Translations under genes and position numbers: made by a program
Shown: positions 6,833 through 14,815 of the stretch, piece by piece
Layout of the letters: the number at the start of each line of letters is the position of its first letter
How positions within the stretch are numbered: position 1 is the first letter of the stretch
Notes under the pieces: generated by a model
Database searches by the model: none
Seen by the model: the letters and a program-made list of their open reading frames with translations, nothing else
What the model was told of the DNA's origin: nothing
Source of the DNA: Marinifilaceae bacterium
GTDB taxonomy: Bacteria; Bacteroidota; Bacteroidia; Bacteroidales; Marinifilaceae
Direction: 5' to 3'
Length of the DNA stretch: 35,579 nucleotides
Assembly (NCBI GenBank): GCA_016936255.1
Contig: JAFGYE010000003.1
Span: 1-35,579, forward strand

Positions 6833-9262
6833 CTAACCTTTTCGTTTTAACGACATGTAGTCGATGTAATAGATCATTTTAACAGACAAGCTGTTAAACT
6901 GCGTTGCGTCGAATGTATTTTTTAAATTATTCACAAAACGATGGGCAACTTTATCGTCCTCATTAAATATCGAATTCTTCCAGACTATTGCTAATTCACT
7001 TCCAGGAGCGAATCTCCACGAGTAAACCATGTCAATGGTAAAGCTGTTAAAATTGATGTCGTTGTTCTCGTTGTAATCAGTGGCATTTAACCGGCCATCC
7101 GATTGCAAAGCATAAAAGCTGTTGTATTCAGCTTTTGCCCAGTAATGCCTAAGCTTCATTGTTAATGAGCTTTTATTGTTGAAAATCAAACTTCCTGTCA
7201 GCTTATTTTCCAAATAAGAATTGTTTCTGTCTCCGATATAAACTTTCGTTCTGCCATCAATTTCCTCATCATCAACATATCCCAAATCATTCAAACTCCT
7301 TCCCCATTCCAGCTGATAACTCATCACAAAGCGATCGCTGAAACGGTAACGGGGCTCGATCTCAAACTCGAACACCTGCAAATTATCGCCCCCCAATCTT
7401 TTCCCATATTCACCCCGAACATCAATGGCCAATGCCTTCCTGTAATCAGATGAAATCCACGCTCCGGCAAATGCTGATGATCCTTTTCTTAGCTTCCATC
7501 CGTCAACTCTGGGCTCGTCCCAATCGTACTGATGCAATGGTCGGAAATTACCATAAATACCCACATCGGTATAACTTTTAAATTTCATTTGCCCATTGTA
7601 ATATATCGTAAACCTGGAAAATCTTCTTGGTTTATATCTTGCCTCGTGACTCAATTGTATGTTCCAGTTTCTTACCAAAACAGAACCTTTTGGCTCAGAA
7701 TTGTTATAGTATAAGTTCAGATTATTCAGAATCACATTGTTTCGATTCAAATACCCCATATCGTTAGGATTGTATTTATCCGAAATCATTCTGTGGTAAA
7801 AATCCCAGTTAAATTTCCCCTTAATTCTACCAAACTCCAGCTCATGATAATGACCAATTTCATCGGATTCTCCTTTCCCGAATCGGGAAGAAACAATACC
7901 CTTTCCTTTTAAACCATACGATCGTTCTTTGTTCCTGAATTCAAACTCTGTTCCACTAACATTGGCAACATATTCCAGCTCAGGCATGTACACATTTGTA
8001 TTAAACAAACTGACATACGACTCGTTTTTTAAACTCTGATCGAACACCAACATATTGTAATTCGAAAATGGTTGAGTCTTTACCTTCCTGCTCTCTCCCG
8101 AAAGGGTATCAGTAAGTTCGGCATAAGTATTTTTAGTCATCGCATTAAAAACACCAATTCCTAAACCCTTGGTATTCCGGCCTGATATTTTTGTTGCATT
8201 GATAATTTTTGTCTCTATCGGATTTTCTGTGATGTCCTCATTCTCTTTTAGCTGATCTTCTAAGTCATCCATATGAAAAGGACGTCCCCCAATTCTTCGC
8301 GAATAGAAAATCTCTCCACGATTGAATAACTCTGTGGCCTCGGTAAAAAACTGTCTGTTCTCATCGAATTTTACCTCAAAGGGCGATAAATTAAGAATCT
8401 CATCATCAGACTGTACCTGTCCAAAATCAGGAACCAGCATCATATCCAAAGTATAACTTTCGTTGATTCCGTATTTTAAATCCATTCCTCCCCTGTAATT
8501 CACATCAACAGACGATTCATCGGAAGATTTATCGAAATATGTTGAGAAATAAGGCGTAAACGACAGGCGAACCGGAGGATTTACATTCTCAATTCCTTTG
8601 AGCACACCACTCTGACTCACCCAGCCAGATTCTTCCTTATCAATAAAATTCCATGTAACCTTTTCACGCACACTCTGAATGTTACGAACGATATTCATTC
8701 CCCATTCCTGAATTTCTTTGGCGGGAAAACGCAATGCTGAATAAGGAATTTCTATTTCGGCACTCCAGCCATTCTCATTAATCATGACGGCACTATTCCA
8801 AACAGCATCCCAACTTGAATCTTCATTGCCCTTTACAACTTTGGCGTCCCACTGCACTCCTGCCGGAGTAACAATAAACTCAAAAGCATCAAGACCATTG
8901 TTGAACGGATCGATAAGCAGAGATAAGAAATCAGTATTATTCAGTTCATCACGCTTACTCAATTCCTTAAGAATTCCATCAGAATTGTTATCATACATCA
9001 TCACACCAACAATAATGGAATGATCCGTATAAATAAATTTCGCTTCTGTTTTAAAATTGGATGGTTTGCCATTCGATGGCTCATACTGAATAAAATCTCC
9101 GGCAATCGGAACCCCTTTCCATACATCATCAGTAAGATGTCCGTCAATCTCGGGTTTATTTATAACCCGAACAGCAGTAAGTTCTTTTTTGAGAGTTAAA
9201 CTATATGCGGGCAAAACAAATAAGCTTGTAATCAGACAAGTCAGCAACAGCACTCTCTTCAT
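6833..9262 (-). CDS. DUF5916 outer-membrane protein with CBM9-like N-terminal domain
   Basis: 809 aa. Signal peptide at residues 1-21 (MKRVLLLTCLITSLFVLPAYS). About residues 30-210 form a CBM9-like beta-sandwich: KPEIDGHLTDDVWKGVPIAGDFIQYEP, then TEAKFIYTDHSIIVGVMMYD, DFLSLLIDPFNNGLDAFEF and NGWSAEIEIPYSALRF are typical of this family. The rest (about 230-809) is rich in alternating beta-strands with aromatic girdles and ends in MIYYIDYMSLKRKG, as expected for the DUF5916 outer-membrane barrel. The family is common in Bacteroidota and is suspected to bind or take up a carbohydrate or glycoprotein, but no substrate is established. The gene is monocistronic. Confidence 0.88.
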   Translation of the reverse strand: MKRVLLLTCLITSLFVLPAYSLTLKKELTAVRVINKPEIDGHLTDDVWKGVPIAGDFIQYEPSNGKPSNFKTEAKFIYTDHSIIVGVMMYDNNSDGILKELSKRDELNNTDFLSLLIDPFNNGLDAFEFIVTPAGVQWDAKVVKGNEDSSWDAVWNSAVMINENGWSAEIEIPYSALRFPAKEIQEWGMNIVRNIQSVREKVTWNFIDKEESGWVSQSGVLKGIENVNPPVRLSFTPYFSTYFDKSSDESSVDVNYRGGMDLKYGINESYTLDMMLVPDFGQVQSDDEILNLSPFEVKFDENRQFFTEATELFNRGEIFYSRRIGGRPFHMDDLEDQLKENEDITENPIETKIINATKISGRNTKGLGIGVFNAMTKNTYAELTDTLSGESRKVKTQPFSNYNMLVFDQSLKNESYVSLFNTNVYMPELEYVANVSGTEFEFRNKERSYGLKGKGIVSSRFGKGESDEIGHYHELEFGRIKGKFNWDFYHRMISDKYNPNDMGYLNRNNVILNNLNLYYNNSEPKGSVLVRNWNIQLSHEARYKPRRFSRFTIYYNGQMKFKSYTDVGIYGNFRPLHQYDWDEPRVDGWKLRKGSSAFAGAWISSDYRKALAIDVRGEYGKRLGGDNLQVFEFEIEPRYRFSDRFVMSYQLEWGRSLNDLGYVDDEEIDGRTKVYIGDRNNSYLENKLTGSLIFNNKSSLTMKLRHYWAKAEYNSFYALQSDGRLNATDYNENNDINFNSFTIDMVYSWRFAPGSELAIVWKNSIFNEDDKVAHRFVNNLKNTFDATQFNSLSVKMIYYIDYMSLKRKG

Positions 9263-9378
9263 GGTGGCAACAATCTTTTAGGGGTTTAGCAATAACTAAT
9301 GTGGTAACTCTCACACTACTATCATATTTTATGCCAACACAACACCAACACTTAATTTACAGACACTTACTTATTTTT

Positions 9379-9418
9379 CGTTCAAAATAAACTGAACGTT
9401 TACGGAACAATGCTGTTC
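9379..9418. promoter_or_regulatory. paired GTTC/GAAC inverted repeats upstream of the DUF5916 gene
   Basis: CGTTCA (9379-9384) with TGAACG (9393-9398), then GAACA (9405-9409) with TGTTC (9414-9418): two adjacent dyads sharing the GAAC core, 117-156 bases before the DUF5916 start. The words GTTTACGGA and GCCTACGGA also repeat here. A regulator-binding region is plausible; no regulator can be named. Confidence 0.35.
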
Positions 9419-9430
9419 GCCTACGGACAT

Positions 9431-9460
9431 AAAAAAAACCGCTTGATTGCTCAAGCGGTT
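9431..9460 (-). terminator. terminator of the prohibitin-like gene
   Basis: AACCGCTTGA (9437-9446) pairs with TCAAGCGGTT (9451-9460), 4-base loop; read on the minus strand it is followed by a run of eight T including the stem end. Confidence 0.88.
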
Positions 9461-9482
9461 ATGAAAATCTCATTTTAATACT

Positions 9483-10295
9483 TTAGTTGTTTCCAAGAAT
9501 CAATGGCATTCCATCTTTTCCACTTCCAATAACTACAACTTTAGAGTTTGGAGATTCAGAAAGCTTAATGGTAGCCTCAATTCCTCTCATTTTCAAAAGG
9601 GCCTCAGTTAAACTACTATTAATAATTTTATTCGCAACAGCTTCACCGTCGGCAGCAATTCTCTTTCTTTCTGCCTCACTTTTTTCTTTATCCAATCTAA
9701 ACTGATAGGCAAGAGCTTCTTGTTCCTGCTGCAATTTACTTTCAATAGCTGTTTTAATTTTCGCAGGAAGATTAATCGAACGAATTAACAAGGCCTTCAT
9801 TTGAATGTTATTCTTTTTCAGAATAATAGAAGTCTCTTGAATGATAGCATCTTCAACTTCTTTTCTTTTTGTAGAATAAATTTCTTCAGCATTATATCTA
9901 CCAGCTACCTGTCTCACCGATGATCTAACCTCAGGAATAACTAACTGATTAATATAATCTTTACCAAAAATCTCGTGCAAATATCCAATTTTATTATACT
10001 CCGGATTGAATCGAACAGACACATCAATATTTAGTGATAAACCACTTTTATCCAAAACATCCATGGTTTCTTCACTTTTCTGCTCACGAACTATATAAAC
10101 ATTCATCTTATTCCAAGGAGCAATAATATGAAATCCTGGTTGAGCAACATGCTCTTTGTCCAGTCCTCCGGAAAATTTACGGAAAATAACTCCACGTTCA
10201 CCTGGTTGTAAAGTAACGAACATACTCGATCCTGATAAGACCAAAATTACGGCCAAAATTCCCAGAACAATTAAAAAATAAGGTTGCTTCTTCAT
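9483..10295 (-). CDS. prohibitin-like SPFH/Band 7 membrane protein
   Basis: 270 aa from the ATG at 10295 (MKKQPYFLIVLGILAVILVLSGSSMFV); a start five codons earlier is possible. One N-terminal membrane helix (about 5-27) is followed by the SPFH domain (about 28-190): VTLQPGERGVIFRKFSG, then DVSVRFNP, VIPEVRSSVRQVAGRYNAEEIYSTKR and ALLIRSINLPAKIKTAIESKLQQEQEA. A charged coiled coil (EQEALAYQFRLDKEKSEAERKRI) and the short tail VVVIGSGKDGMPLILGN follow, as in bacterial prohibitins. Such proteins form large rings in the inner membrane and act as scaffolds, often holding AAA proteases such as FtsH. No partner gene is adjacent. A strong terminator follows. Confidence 0.9.
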   Translation of the reverse strand: MKKQPYFLIVLGILAVILVLSGSSMFVTLQPGERGVIFRKFSGGLDKEHVAQPGFHIIAPWNKMNVYIVREQKSEETMDVLDKSGLSLNIDVSVRFNPEYNKIGYLHEIFGKDYINQLVIPEVRSSVRQVAGRYNAEEIYSTKRKEVEDAIIQETSIILKKNNIQMKALLIRSINLPAKIKTAIESKLQQEQEALAYQFRLDKEKSEAERKRIAADGEAVANKIINSSLTEALLKMRGIEATIKLSESPNSKVVVIGSGKDGMPLILGNN

Positions 10296-10420
10296 GATTT
10301 TGTATTTCAATTATATTTCTAATTCTTGTTAAATATAGTACAATTATGTCAGATTTTGAAGAATCTTGCATGGGTAAATTTGAAAATCACGTCTCTTATC
10401 AAAAGAAACTATTTGGTTAG

Positions 10421-10451
10421 TTTGAAGATTGAGTTTTTTTACATATTTTCG
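10421..10451 (+). promoter_or_regulatory. promoter of the nucleoside phosphorylase gene
   Basis: TTTG (10421-10424), 19 bases, TATTTTCG (10444-10451): one mismatch to the Bacteroidota consensus. The ATG follows 30 bases later. Confidence 0.6.
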
Positions 10452-10480
10452 GCTCTTTACTCTTGTAAATTTTAAAAATC

Positions 10481-11356
10481 ATGGAAAAAATAAAATCATC
10501 AGAATTAATAATAAATCCTGACGGAAGTGTTTTTCACTTACACCTTAAACCGGAACATCTTGCTGACACAGTAATTCTCGTTGGAGATCCCGGACGTGTT
10601 GAGTTAGTTGCCAGTTATTTTGACAGTGTGGAATGTACGATATCAAACCGCGAGTTTGTAACAAAAACCGGAAGCTATAAAGGAAAACGATTTTCGGTTC
10701 TTTCAACAGGAATTGGCACCGACAATATAGACATTGTAGTGAACGAACTAGATGCTTTGGTGAATATCGATTTGGAAACACGAACACCTAAAAAAGAGCA
10801 CACCACTTTAAATTTGGTTAGAATTGGAACTTCCGGAGCTTTACAGGGAAATATTCCTGTTGATTCCTTTTTGCTATCCAACAAATCGATAGGATTTGAC
10901 GGAATGCTAAATTTTTATGCCGACAGAGATTCCGTATCCGAATTGGATTTTGAAGATGCATTTAAGAAGTATGTGAATTGGGATCATAAACTAGCTTCTC
11001 CCTATGTTGTTCCCGCATCAAAAAGCCTATTGGACATTTTAGATGGCGGCGACATGACCAGAGGTGTTACTATCTCGGCGAATGGATTTTACGGACCTCA
11101 GGGCAGAGTTCTTCGCCTTCAGACTTTGGATCCTGATTTGAATGATAAAATCGAAAAATTCGAATACAAAGGAGAGAAAATCACCAATTACGAAATGGAA
11201 AGTTCGGCAATATTTGGACTTTCAGCAATGTTAGGACATGAGTCGGTTGCTGTTTGTGCAATAATTGCGAATAGAATTACCAAAGATGCAAGCAAAGATT
11301 ATCATCCAACGATAAAAAAACTAATTCAAACCGTTTTAGATCGACTAAGTAAATAG
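10481..11356 (+). CDS. nucleoside phosphorylase (uridine phosphorylase-like)
   Basis: 291 aa of the PNP/UDP phosphorylase family. GDPGRVE (residues 35-41) is the phosphate-binding loop, STGIGTDNIDIVVNEL follows the second strand, and RIGTSGALQ is the canonical GTSG motif. NYEMESSA (E238-M239-E240) carries the Met-Glu pair that contacts the ribose. ITKDASKDY near the end replaces the usual helix-capping Asp region. The enzyme splits a nucleoside with phosphate into base and sugar-1-phosphate for salvage. The long insert RTPKKEHTTLNLVRIG fits the uridine-type subfamily of Bacteroidota, but base specificity cannot be fixed from sequence alone. Monocistronic, with its own promoter and terminator. 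Confidence 0.88.
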   Translation: MEKIKSSELIINPDGSVFHLHLKPEHLADTVILVGDPGRVELVASYFDSVECTISNREFVTKTGSYKGKRFSVLSTGIGTDNIDIVVNELDALVNIDLETRTPKKEHTTLNLVRIGTSGALQGNIPVDSFLLSNKSIGFDGMLNFYADRDSVSELDFEDAFKKYVNWDHKLASPYVVPASKSLLDILDGGDMTRGVTISANGFYGPQGRVLRLQTLDPDLNDKIEKFEYKGEKITNYEMESSAIFGLSAMLGHESVAVCAIIANRITKDASKDYHPTIKKLIQTVLDRLSK

Positions 11357-11381
11357 CTTTTGCCCTTACTATCAAATATTT

Positions 11382-11414
11382 AACCCGCAAGATTGCTTTT
11401 CCTTGCGGGTTTTA
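11382..11414 (+). terminator. terminator of the nucleoside phosphorylase gene
   Basis: AACCCGCAAG (11382-11391) pairs with CTTGCGGGTT (11402-11411), followed by T residues. The next gene begins 30 bases later. Confidence 0.8.
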
Positions 11415-11444
11415 CTATATTTATTGAGGACTAAAGCTATTATC

Positions 11445-12305
11445 ATGAATAAGAATAAGTTAGAAGCTCTATTATCCTTACTGGATGATCCTGATAAAGA
11501 AATTTATAGAAGTGTCGAAAAAGAACTAATAGAGCTAGCGGTTAGTGCAATACCACAACTGGAAGATTTCTGGCTGGAATCAAAGAGTCCCCTCTTTCAG
11601 GAAAGACTGGAAATGGTAATCAACAAAATTCAGTTTAAGACCGTTAAGAAAGAGCTTGTCGCGTGGAGTTCCGCTAAAAATCCGAACCTAATAGATGGCG
11701 CGATTCTGGTGAATAAAAGTTACAATCCAAATCTGTTGATAGATCCTATCCGAAAAAGCATTCAGAAAATAAAAGATGATGTAAGTTTAGAACTAAACGA
11801 TAATCTTACCGCATTAGAAAAAATTAAGATTCTAAATCATTTTTTCTACAACATATACAACTATCAAGCTCTCTCGCCCAATCAACCAACAAATTGGGAT
11901 GGTGACATCAGCACTGTTTTATCGCAAAAACATGGCAATTATATAATAATTGCAATTATTTATGCAGGTATCGCCCAAGAACTAAACATTCCCGTATACG
12001 GTATAAATCTTCCTGACAGTGTTATACTTTGTTATAAAGATGAATTAGCTGCCAAATCAAATATGGAAAACACCAAGTCTATTCTTTTTTACATCAATCC
12101 TATTGATAAAGGGACAGTATTCGGACAAAAGGATTTACAACAAATCATCAAAGCTAAAAATATCGCAAACAAAGCCCAGTTCTATAAATTAGCATCCAAC
12201 ACAAGTATGATAAAAAGATTGGTTCAACATGAAATTAATGTGTACAAAAAACTGAACCTAAATAGCTTCATACCCAATTTCAAAGAATTGTTTCGCTCCA
12301 TATAA
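11445..12305 (+). CDS. SirB1/transglutaminase-like domain protein
   Basis: 286 aa from the ATG at 11445; an open frame extends 14 codons upstream but overlaps the preceding terminator, so this start is preferred. Residues 1-90 are helical and acidic (LEALLSLLDDPDKEIYRSVEKELI), resembling a HEAT-like start. Residues about 110-215 match the SirB1 N-terminal transglutaminase-like domain: LTALEKIKILNHFFYNIYNYQ, then NYIIIAIIYAGIAQELNIPVYGINLPDSVILCYKDE, comparable to the RxGxxxSLxxxYLxxAxxLxLPxxGVxxPxHFIL pattern of the family. The catalytic Cys of true transglutaminases is absent, as is usual in SirB1 proteins. Function in Bacteroidota is unknown. The gene ends at a strong bidirectional terminator. 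Confidence 0.75.
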   Translation: MNKNKLEALLSLLDDPDKEIYRSVEKELIELAVSAIPQLEDFWLESKSPLFQERLEMVINKIQFKTVKKELVAWSSAKNPNLIDGAILVNKSYNPNLLIDPIRKSIQKIKDDVSLELNDNLTALEKIKILNHFFYNIYNYQALSPNQPTNWDGDISTVLSQKHGNYIIIAIIYAGIAQELNIPVYGINLPDSVILCYKDELAAKSNMENTKSILFYINPIDKGTVFGQKDLQQIIKAKNIANKAQFYKLASNTSMIKRLVQHEINVYKKLNLNSFIPNFKELFRSI

Positions 12306-12338
12306 AAAAAGCCCGTTTCATTAAGAAACGGGCTTTTT
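12306..12338. terminator. bidirectional terminator between the SirB1-like gene and rny
   Basis: A 14-bp perfect stem, AAAAAGCCCGTTTC (12306-12319) with its complement at 12325-12338, 5-base loop, between two convergent genes. Confidence 0.88.
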
Positions 12339-12356
12339 ACTAATTTATATATTTTA

Positions 12357-13889
12357 TTACTTCGCGTAATTAATCGCTCTTGTTTCTCTAATTACAGTAA
12401 TCTTAACCTGGCCAGGATAGGTCATTTCGTCCTGAATCTTTTGAGCAATATCTAAGGACAATGTTTCAGCTTCTTTATCAGAAACTTTATCGCTTCCAAC
12501 AATTACCCTCAATTCTCTACCTGCCTGAATAGCATATGTTTTAAGCACACCAGGATGCGATAATGCCAAATTCTCAAGATCCTTCAATCTCTTGATATAT
12601 GACTCTACAATTTCTCGTCTTGCTCCAGGACGTGCACCTGAAATAGCATCACAAGCCTGAATAATTGGAGAAATCATCGATGTCATTTCAATTTCGTCAT
12701 GGTGAGCACCAATAGCATTACAGATATCCGGCTTCTCTTTGTATTTTTCAGCCAATTTCATACCCAAAATTGCATGTGGTAATTCCGGCTCTTCATCCGG
12801 CACCTTTCCAATATCATGCAACAGACCAGCACGTTTCGCTCTTTTCGCATTCAATCCAAGCTCAGTTGCCATGATAGCACAAAGATTAGCTGTTTCCCGC
12901 GAGTGCTGCAATAAATTTTGTCCGTAAGATGAACGATACTTCATTTTACCAACCAAACGAATCAATTCAGGATGCAATCCATGAACACCCAAGTCAATTG
13001 CAGTGCGTTTTCCAGTCTCAATAATTTCTTCTTCGATCTGCTTACGAACCTTATTAACAACTTCTTCAATTCTTGCCGGGTGAATACGCCCATCAGTAAC
13101 CAATTGATGCAATGCCAATCTGGCAATCTCACGTCTAACAGGATCAAAACCAGAAAGAACAATAGCTTCAGGAGTGTCATCTACTATTATCTCAATACCG
13201 GTAGCAGCTTCCAAAGCACGAATGTTGCGACCTTCACGACCAATAATTCTACCTTTTATTTCATCCGATTCAATATGAAAAATCGTAACTGAATTTTCTA
13301 TCGCTGTTTCAGTAGCTACACGTTGGATCGTTTTCACAACTACTTTTTTAGCTTCCATATTAGCTGTCATCTTGGCCTCTTCCATGATTTCATTCACGTA
13401 AGACATGGCCTCGGTTTTCGCTACATCACGCATAGAATCGATCAATTGAGTTTTGGCCTCTTCTCCGGATAAACCGGAAATCTTTTCCAACTGCTCGATT
13501 TGCTGCTTTTTTGCCTTCTCCAACTCATCAGATTTTCTTTCCACCAAATCAATTTGAACGGTCAAATTCTCACGAACGATATCAACCTCTTTCTTTTTGC
13601 GCTGAAATTCATCTATTCGTTGATTTAAAGCATTTTCCCTTTGTTTGTATTTCGTCTCAGCTGCAAGTAATTTATTATTTCTTGAGTTGATTTGTTTCTC
13701 ATGCTCTGTTTTCAATTGGAAAAATTTCTCTTTTGCCTGAAGAATCTTATCTTTTTTGATCACTTCCGCTTCCGATTGGGCATCCCTAATTATTGAGCTG
13801 CTCCTGGCTTTAAGAGTCTTTTGCAAAACAAAGTAAGAAACAATGCCACCACCAACAAACGCAATGGACCCTATTATTATTTCAATCAT
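12357..13889 (-). CDS. rny: ribonuclease Y
   Basis: 510 aa from the ATG at 13889, giving the standard start [22 protein letters not shown]; the longer open frame adds 19 atypical residues. Order: membrane anchor (1-24), long coiled coil (about 30-190), KH domain with [15 protein letters not shown] (about 213-227), then the HD domain with LLHDIGK, whose His358-Asp359 pair binds the metal, and later IGAHHDE. The enzyme is a membrane-bound endoribonuclease that starts mRNA decay. It is third in a unit with the zapB-like gene and zapA, an arrangement common in Bacteroidota, and is followed by a strong terminator. The usual family length is 510-525 aa, so the protein is complete. Confidence 0.96.
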   Translation of the reverse strand: MIEIIIGSIAFVGGGIVSYFVLQKTLKARSSSIIRDAQSEAEVIKKDKILQAKEKFFQLKTEHEKQINSRNNKLLAAETKYKQRENALNQRIDEFQRKKKEVDIVRENLTVQIDLVERKSDELEKAKKQQIEQLEKISGLSGEEAKTQLIDSMRDVAKTEAMSYVNEIMEEAKMTANMEAKKVVVKTIQRVATETAIENSVTIFHIESDEIKGRIIGREGRNIRALEAATGIEIIVDDTPEAIVLSGFDPVRREIARLALHQLVTDGRIHPARIEEVVNKVRKQIEEEIIETGKRTAIDLGVHGLHPELIRLVGKMKYRSSYGQNLLQHSRETANLCAIMATELGLNAKRAKRAGLLHDIGKVPDEEPELPHAILGMKLAEKYKEKPDICNAIGAHHDEIEMTSMISPIIQACDAISGARPGARREIVESYIKRLKDLENLALSHPGVLKTYAIQAGRELRVIVGSDKVSDKEAETLSLDIAQKIQDEMTYPGQVKITVIRETRAINYAK

Positions 13890-13928
13890 ATCATAGAATA
13901 TTAAGTCAGTATTATTATATATATAAAA

Positions 13929-14060
13929 TGCAACCCGTACTATCACTCAGGCTTACAAAAATAACGTTCAATAGACCACTCTTATCGCACCAAAAGATAC
14001 AAGAAAAATGACTACAAAACATTAAAATTGCGATCAGCTTAAGAAATAATGCGGGTTACA
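13929..14060 (-). ncRNA. possible structured RNA (6S-like) between zapA and rny
   Basis: On the minus strand UGUAACCCG (14060-14052) can pair with CGGGUUGCA (13937-13929) over nine pairs, one of them G-U, closing a 132-base domain. Inside it, AUCGCA can pair with UGCGAU to form an upper stem, leaving large unpaired strands between. A long rod with a wide open middle is the plan of 6S RNA, and in proteobacteria the 6S gene (ssrS) also follows zapA. Against it: no promoter is seen directly before it, and I could not compare with the Bacteroidota 6S model. It may instead be the rny leader. Confidence 0.3.
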
Positions 14061-14082
14061 ACTTTCCTACTAAGAATGTAAA

Positions 14083-14373
14083 CTACTCTTTATCTAAAAA
14101 TTCTCTTAACTCCTGCTCCATTGCCTTGACCTCTTCAAGAACCGGGGAAACATCAGTTTTATTTTCAGCTTCAATAACTTTAATTACGTACTGTAACGAA
14201 GCCATTGCTAAAAAATCCTGAGTATCTTTATCTTTATATCGTTGTTTGTATTGCAATACTTTTTCATTAATCATTTTTGCAGCTTTCCGGATAACCTCTT
14301 CCTGGTTACGATCTATCTTCAAAGGATAAAACCGATCCGCTACATTAACTCTTATTGAAAGTTTTTCGTCCAT
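14083..14373 (-). CDS. zapA: cell division protein ZapA
   Basis: 96 aa from the ATG at 14373 (MDEKLSIRVNVADRFYPLKIDRNQEE). A TTG two codons upstream is in frame but unlikely. The N-terminal beta-hairpin, then EEVIRKAAKMINEKVLQYKQRY and DTQDFLAMASLQYVIKVIEAE followed by a C-terminal coiled coil, match ZapA, which binds FtsZ in the cytoplasm and bundles its filaments at the division site. It lies 9 bases after the zapB-like gene. Confidence 0.9.
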   Translation of the reverse strand: MDEKLSIRVNVADRFYPLKIDRNQEEVIRKAAKMINEKVLQYKQRYKDKDTQDFLAMASLQYVIKVIEAENKTDVSPVLEEVKAMEQELREFLDKE

Positions 14374-14382
14374 AAACAAATT

Positions 14383-14679
14383 CTACCTGTTTAAAAGAGC
14401 AATACATTTATCAATCTCCCGCACAATTCGGTTAATTTTAACCTTAGCTTCCTGCGAATCGCCGCTATTCGCAGCAAATGTTTTGGCTAACTTTAATGTA
14501 TTGTATTGATGGTCGAGTTCTTCCCTTTCCCTTTTCAGGATTTCAACCTTTTCCATAAGCTCCAGTTTCTCATGAATTAAAGATTCTTTCTCCTGTTTAG
14601 ATTTCCGGTACAACAAAATAAGTTCCGAAATTTGTCCTTTTAAACTATTCAGTACTTCGTTTGGCTCTTGATCCATCAT
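14383..14679 (-). CDS. coiled-coil protein encoded before zapA (ZapB-like)
   Basis: 98 aa (97 if the second ATG is used). Almost entirely coiled coil: LILLYRKSKQEKESLIHEKL ... LKREREELDHQYNTLKLAKTF, ending with a conserved-looking VKINRIVREIDKCIALLNR. A protein of this kind is regularly found just upstream of zapA in Bacteroidota and is often labelled ZapB-like; whether it bridges ZapA to other division proteins as E. coli ZapB does is inference. It is the first gene of the zapA-rny unit, 10-13 bases behind the predicted transcription start. Confidence 0.75.
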   Translation of the reverse strand: MMDQEPNEVLNSLKGQISELILLYRKSKQEKESLIHEKLELMEKVEILKREREELDHQYNTLKLAKTFAANSGDSQEAKVKINRIVREIDKCIALLNR

Positions 14680-14695
14680 TAAAATTTTTCTTTTA

Positions 14696-14726
14696 CAAAA
14701 TTAACATTGCTGAGAAGATTATCAAA
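14696..14726 (-). promoter_or_regulatory. consensus promoter of the zapB-like/zapA/rny operon
   Basis: On the minus strand TTTG (14726-14723), 19 bases, TAATTTTG (14703-14696): an exact Bacteroidota promoter, with the first start codon only 17-20 bases after the -7 box. Confidence 0.75.
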
Positions 14727-14776
14727 TATATTAGTTTGTATTTTGTAAATCATTTCAGAAAAAATAGGTTTTTTTG

Positions 14777-14784
14777 TAGTTTTG
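14777..14784 (+). promoter_or_regulatory. -7 box of the M23 peptidase gene
   Basis: TAGTTTTG matches TAnnTTTG; the ATG follows 31 bases later. It points away from the zapB-like promoter, so the two units are divergent. No clear -33 box. Confidence 0.45.
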
Positions 14785-14815
14785 ATAATCCTTTCACAAA
14801 ACCAGCATTTATAAT

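Noticed and set aside
11445-12305. Loss of the catalytic Cys in the transglutaminase-like domain as an oddity
   Set aside because: SirB1-type proteins lack this Cys as a rule, so it is normal for the family.
12962-13292. Frames inside rny on both strands
   Set aside because: Shadows of RNase Y, which has all its domains in one intact frame.
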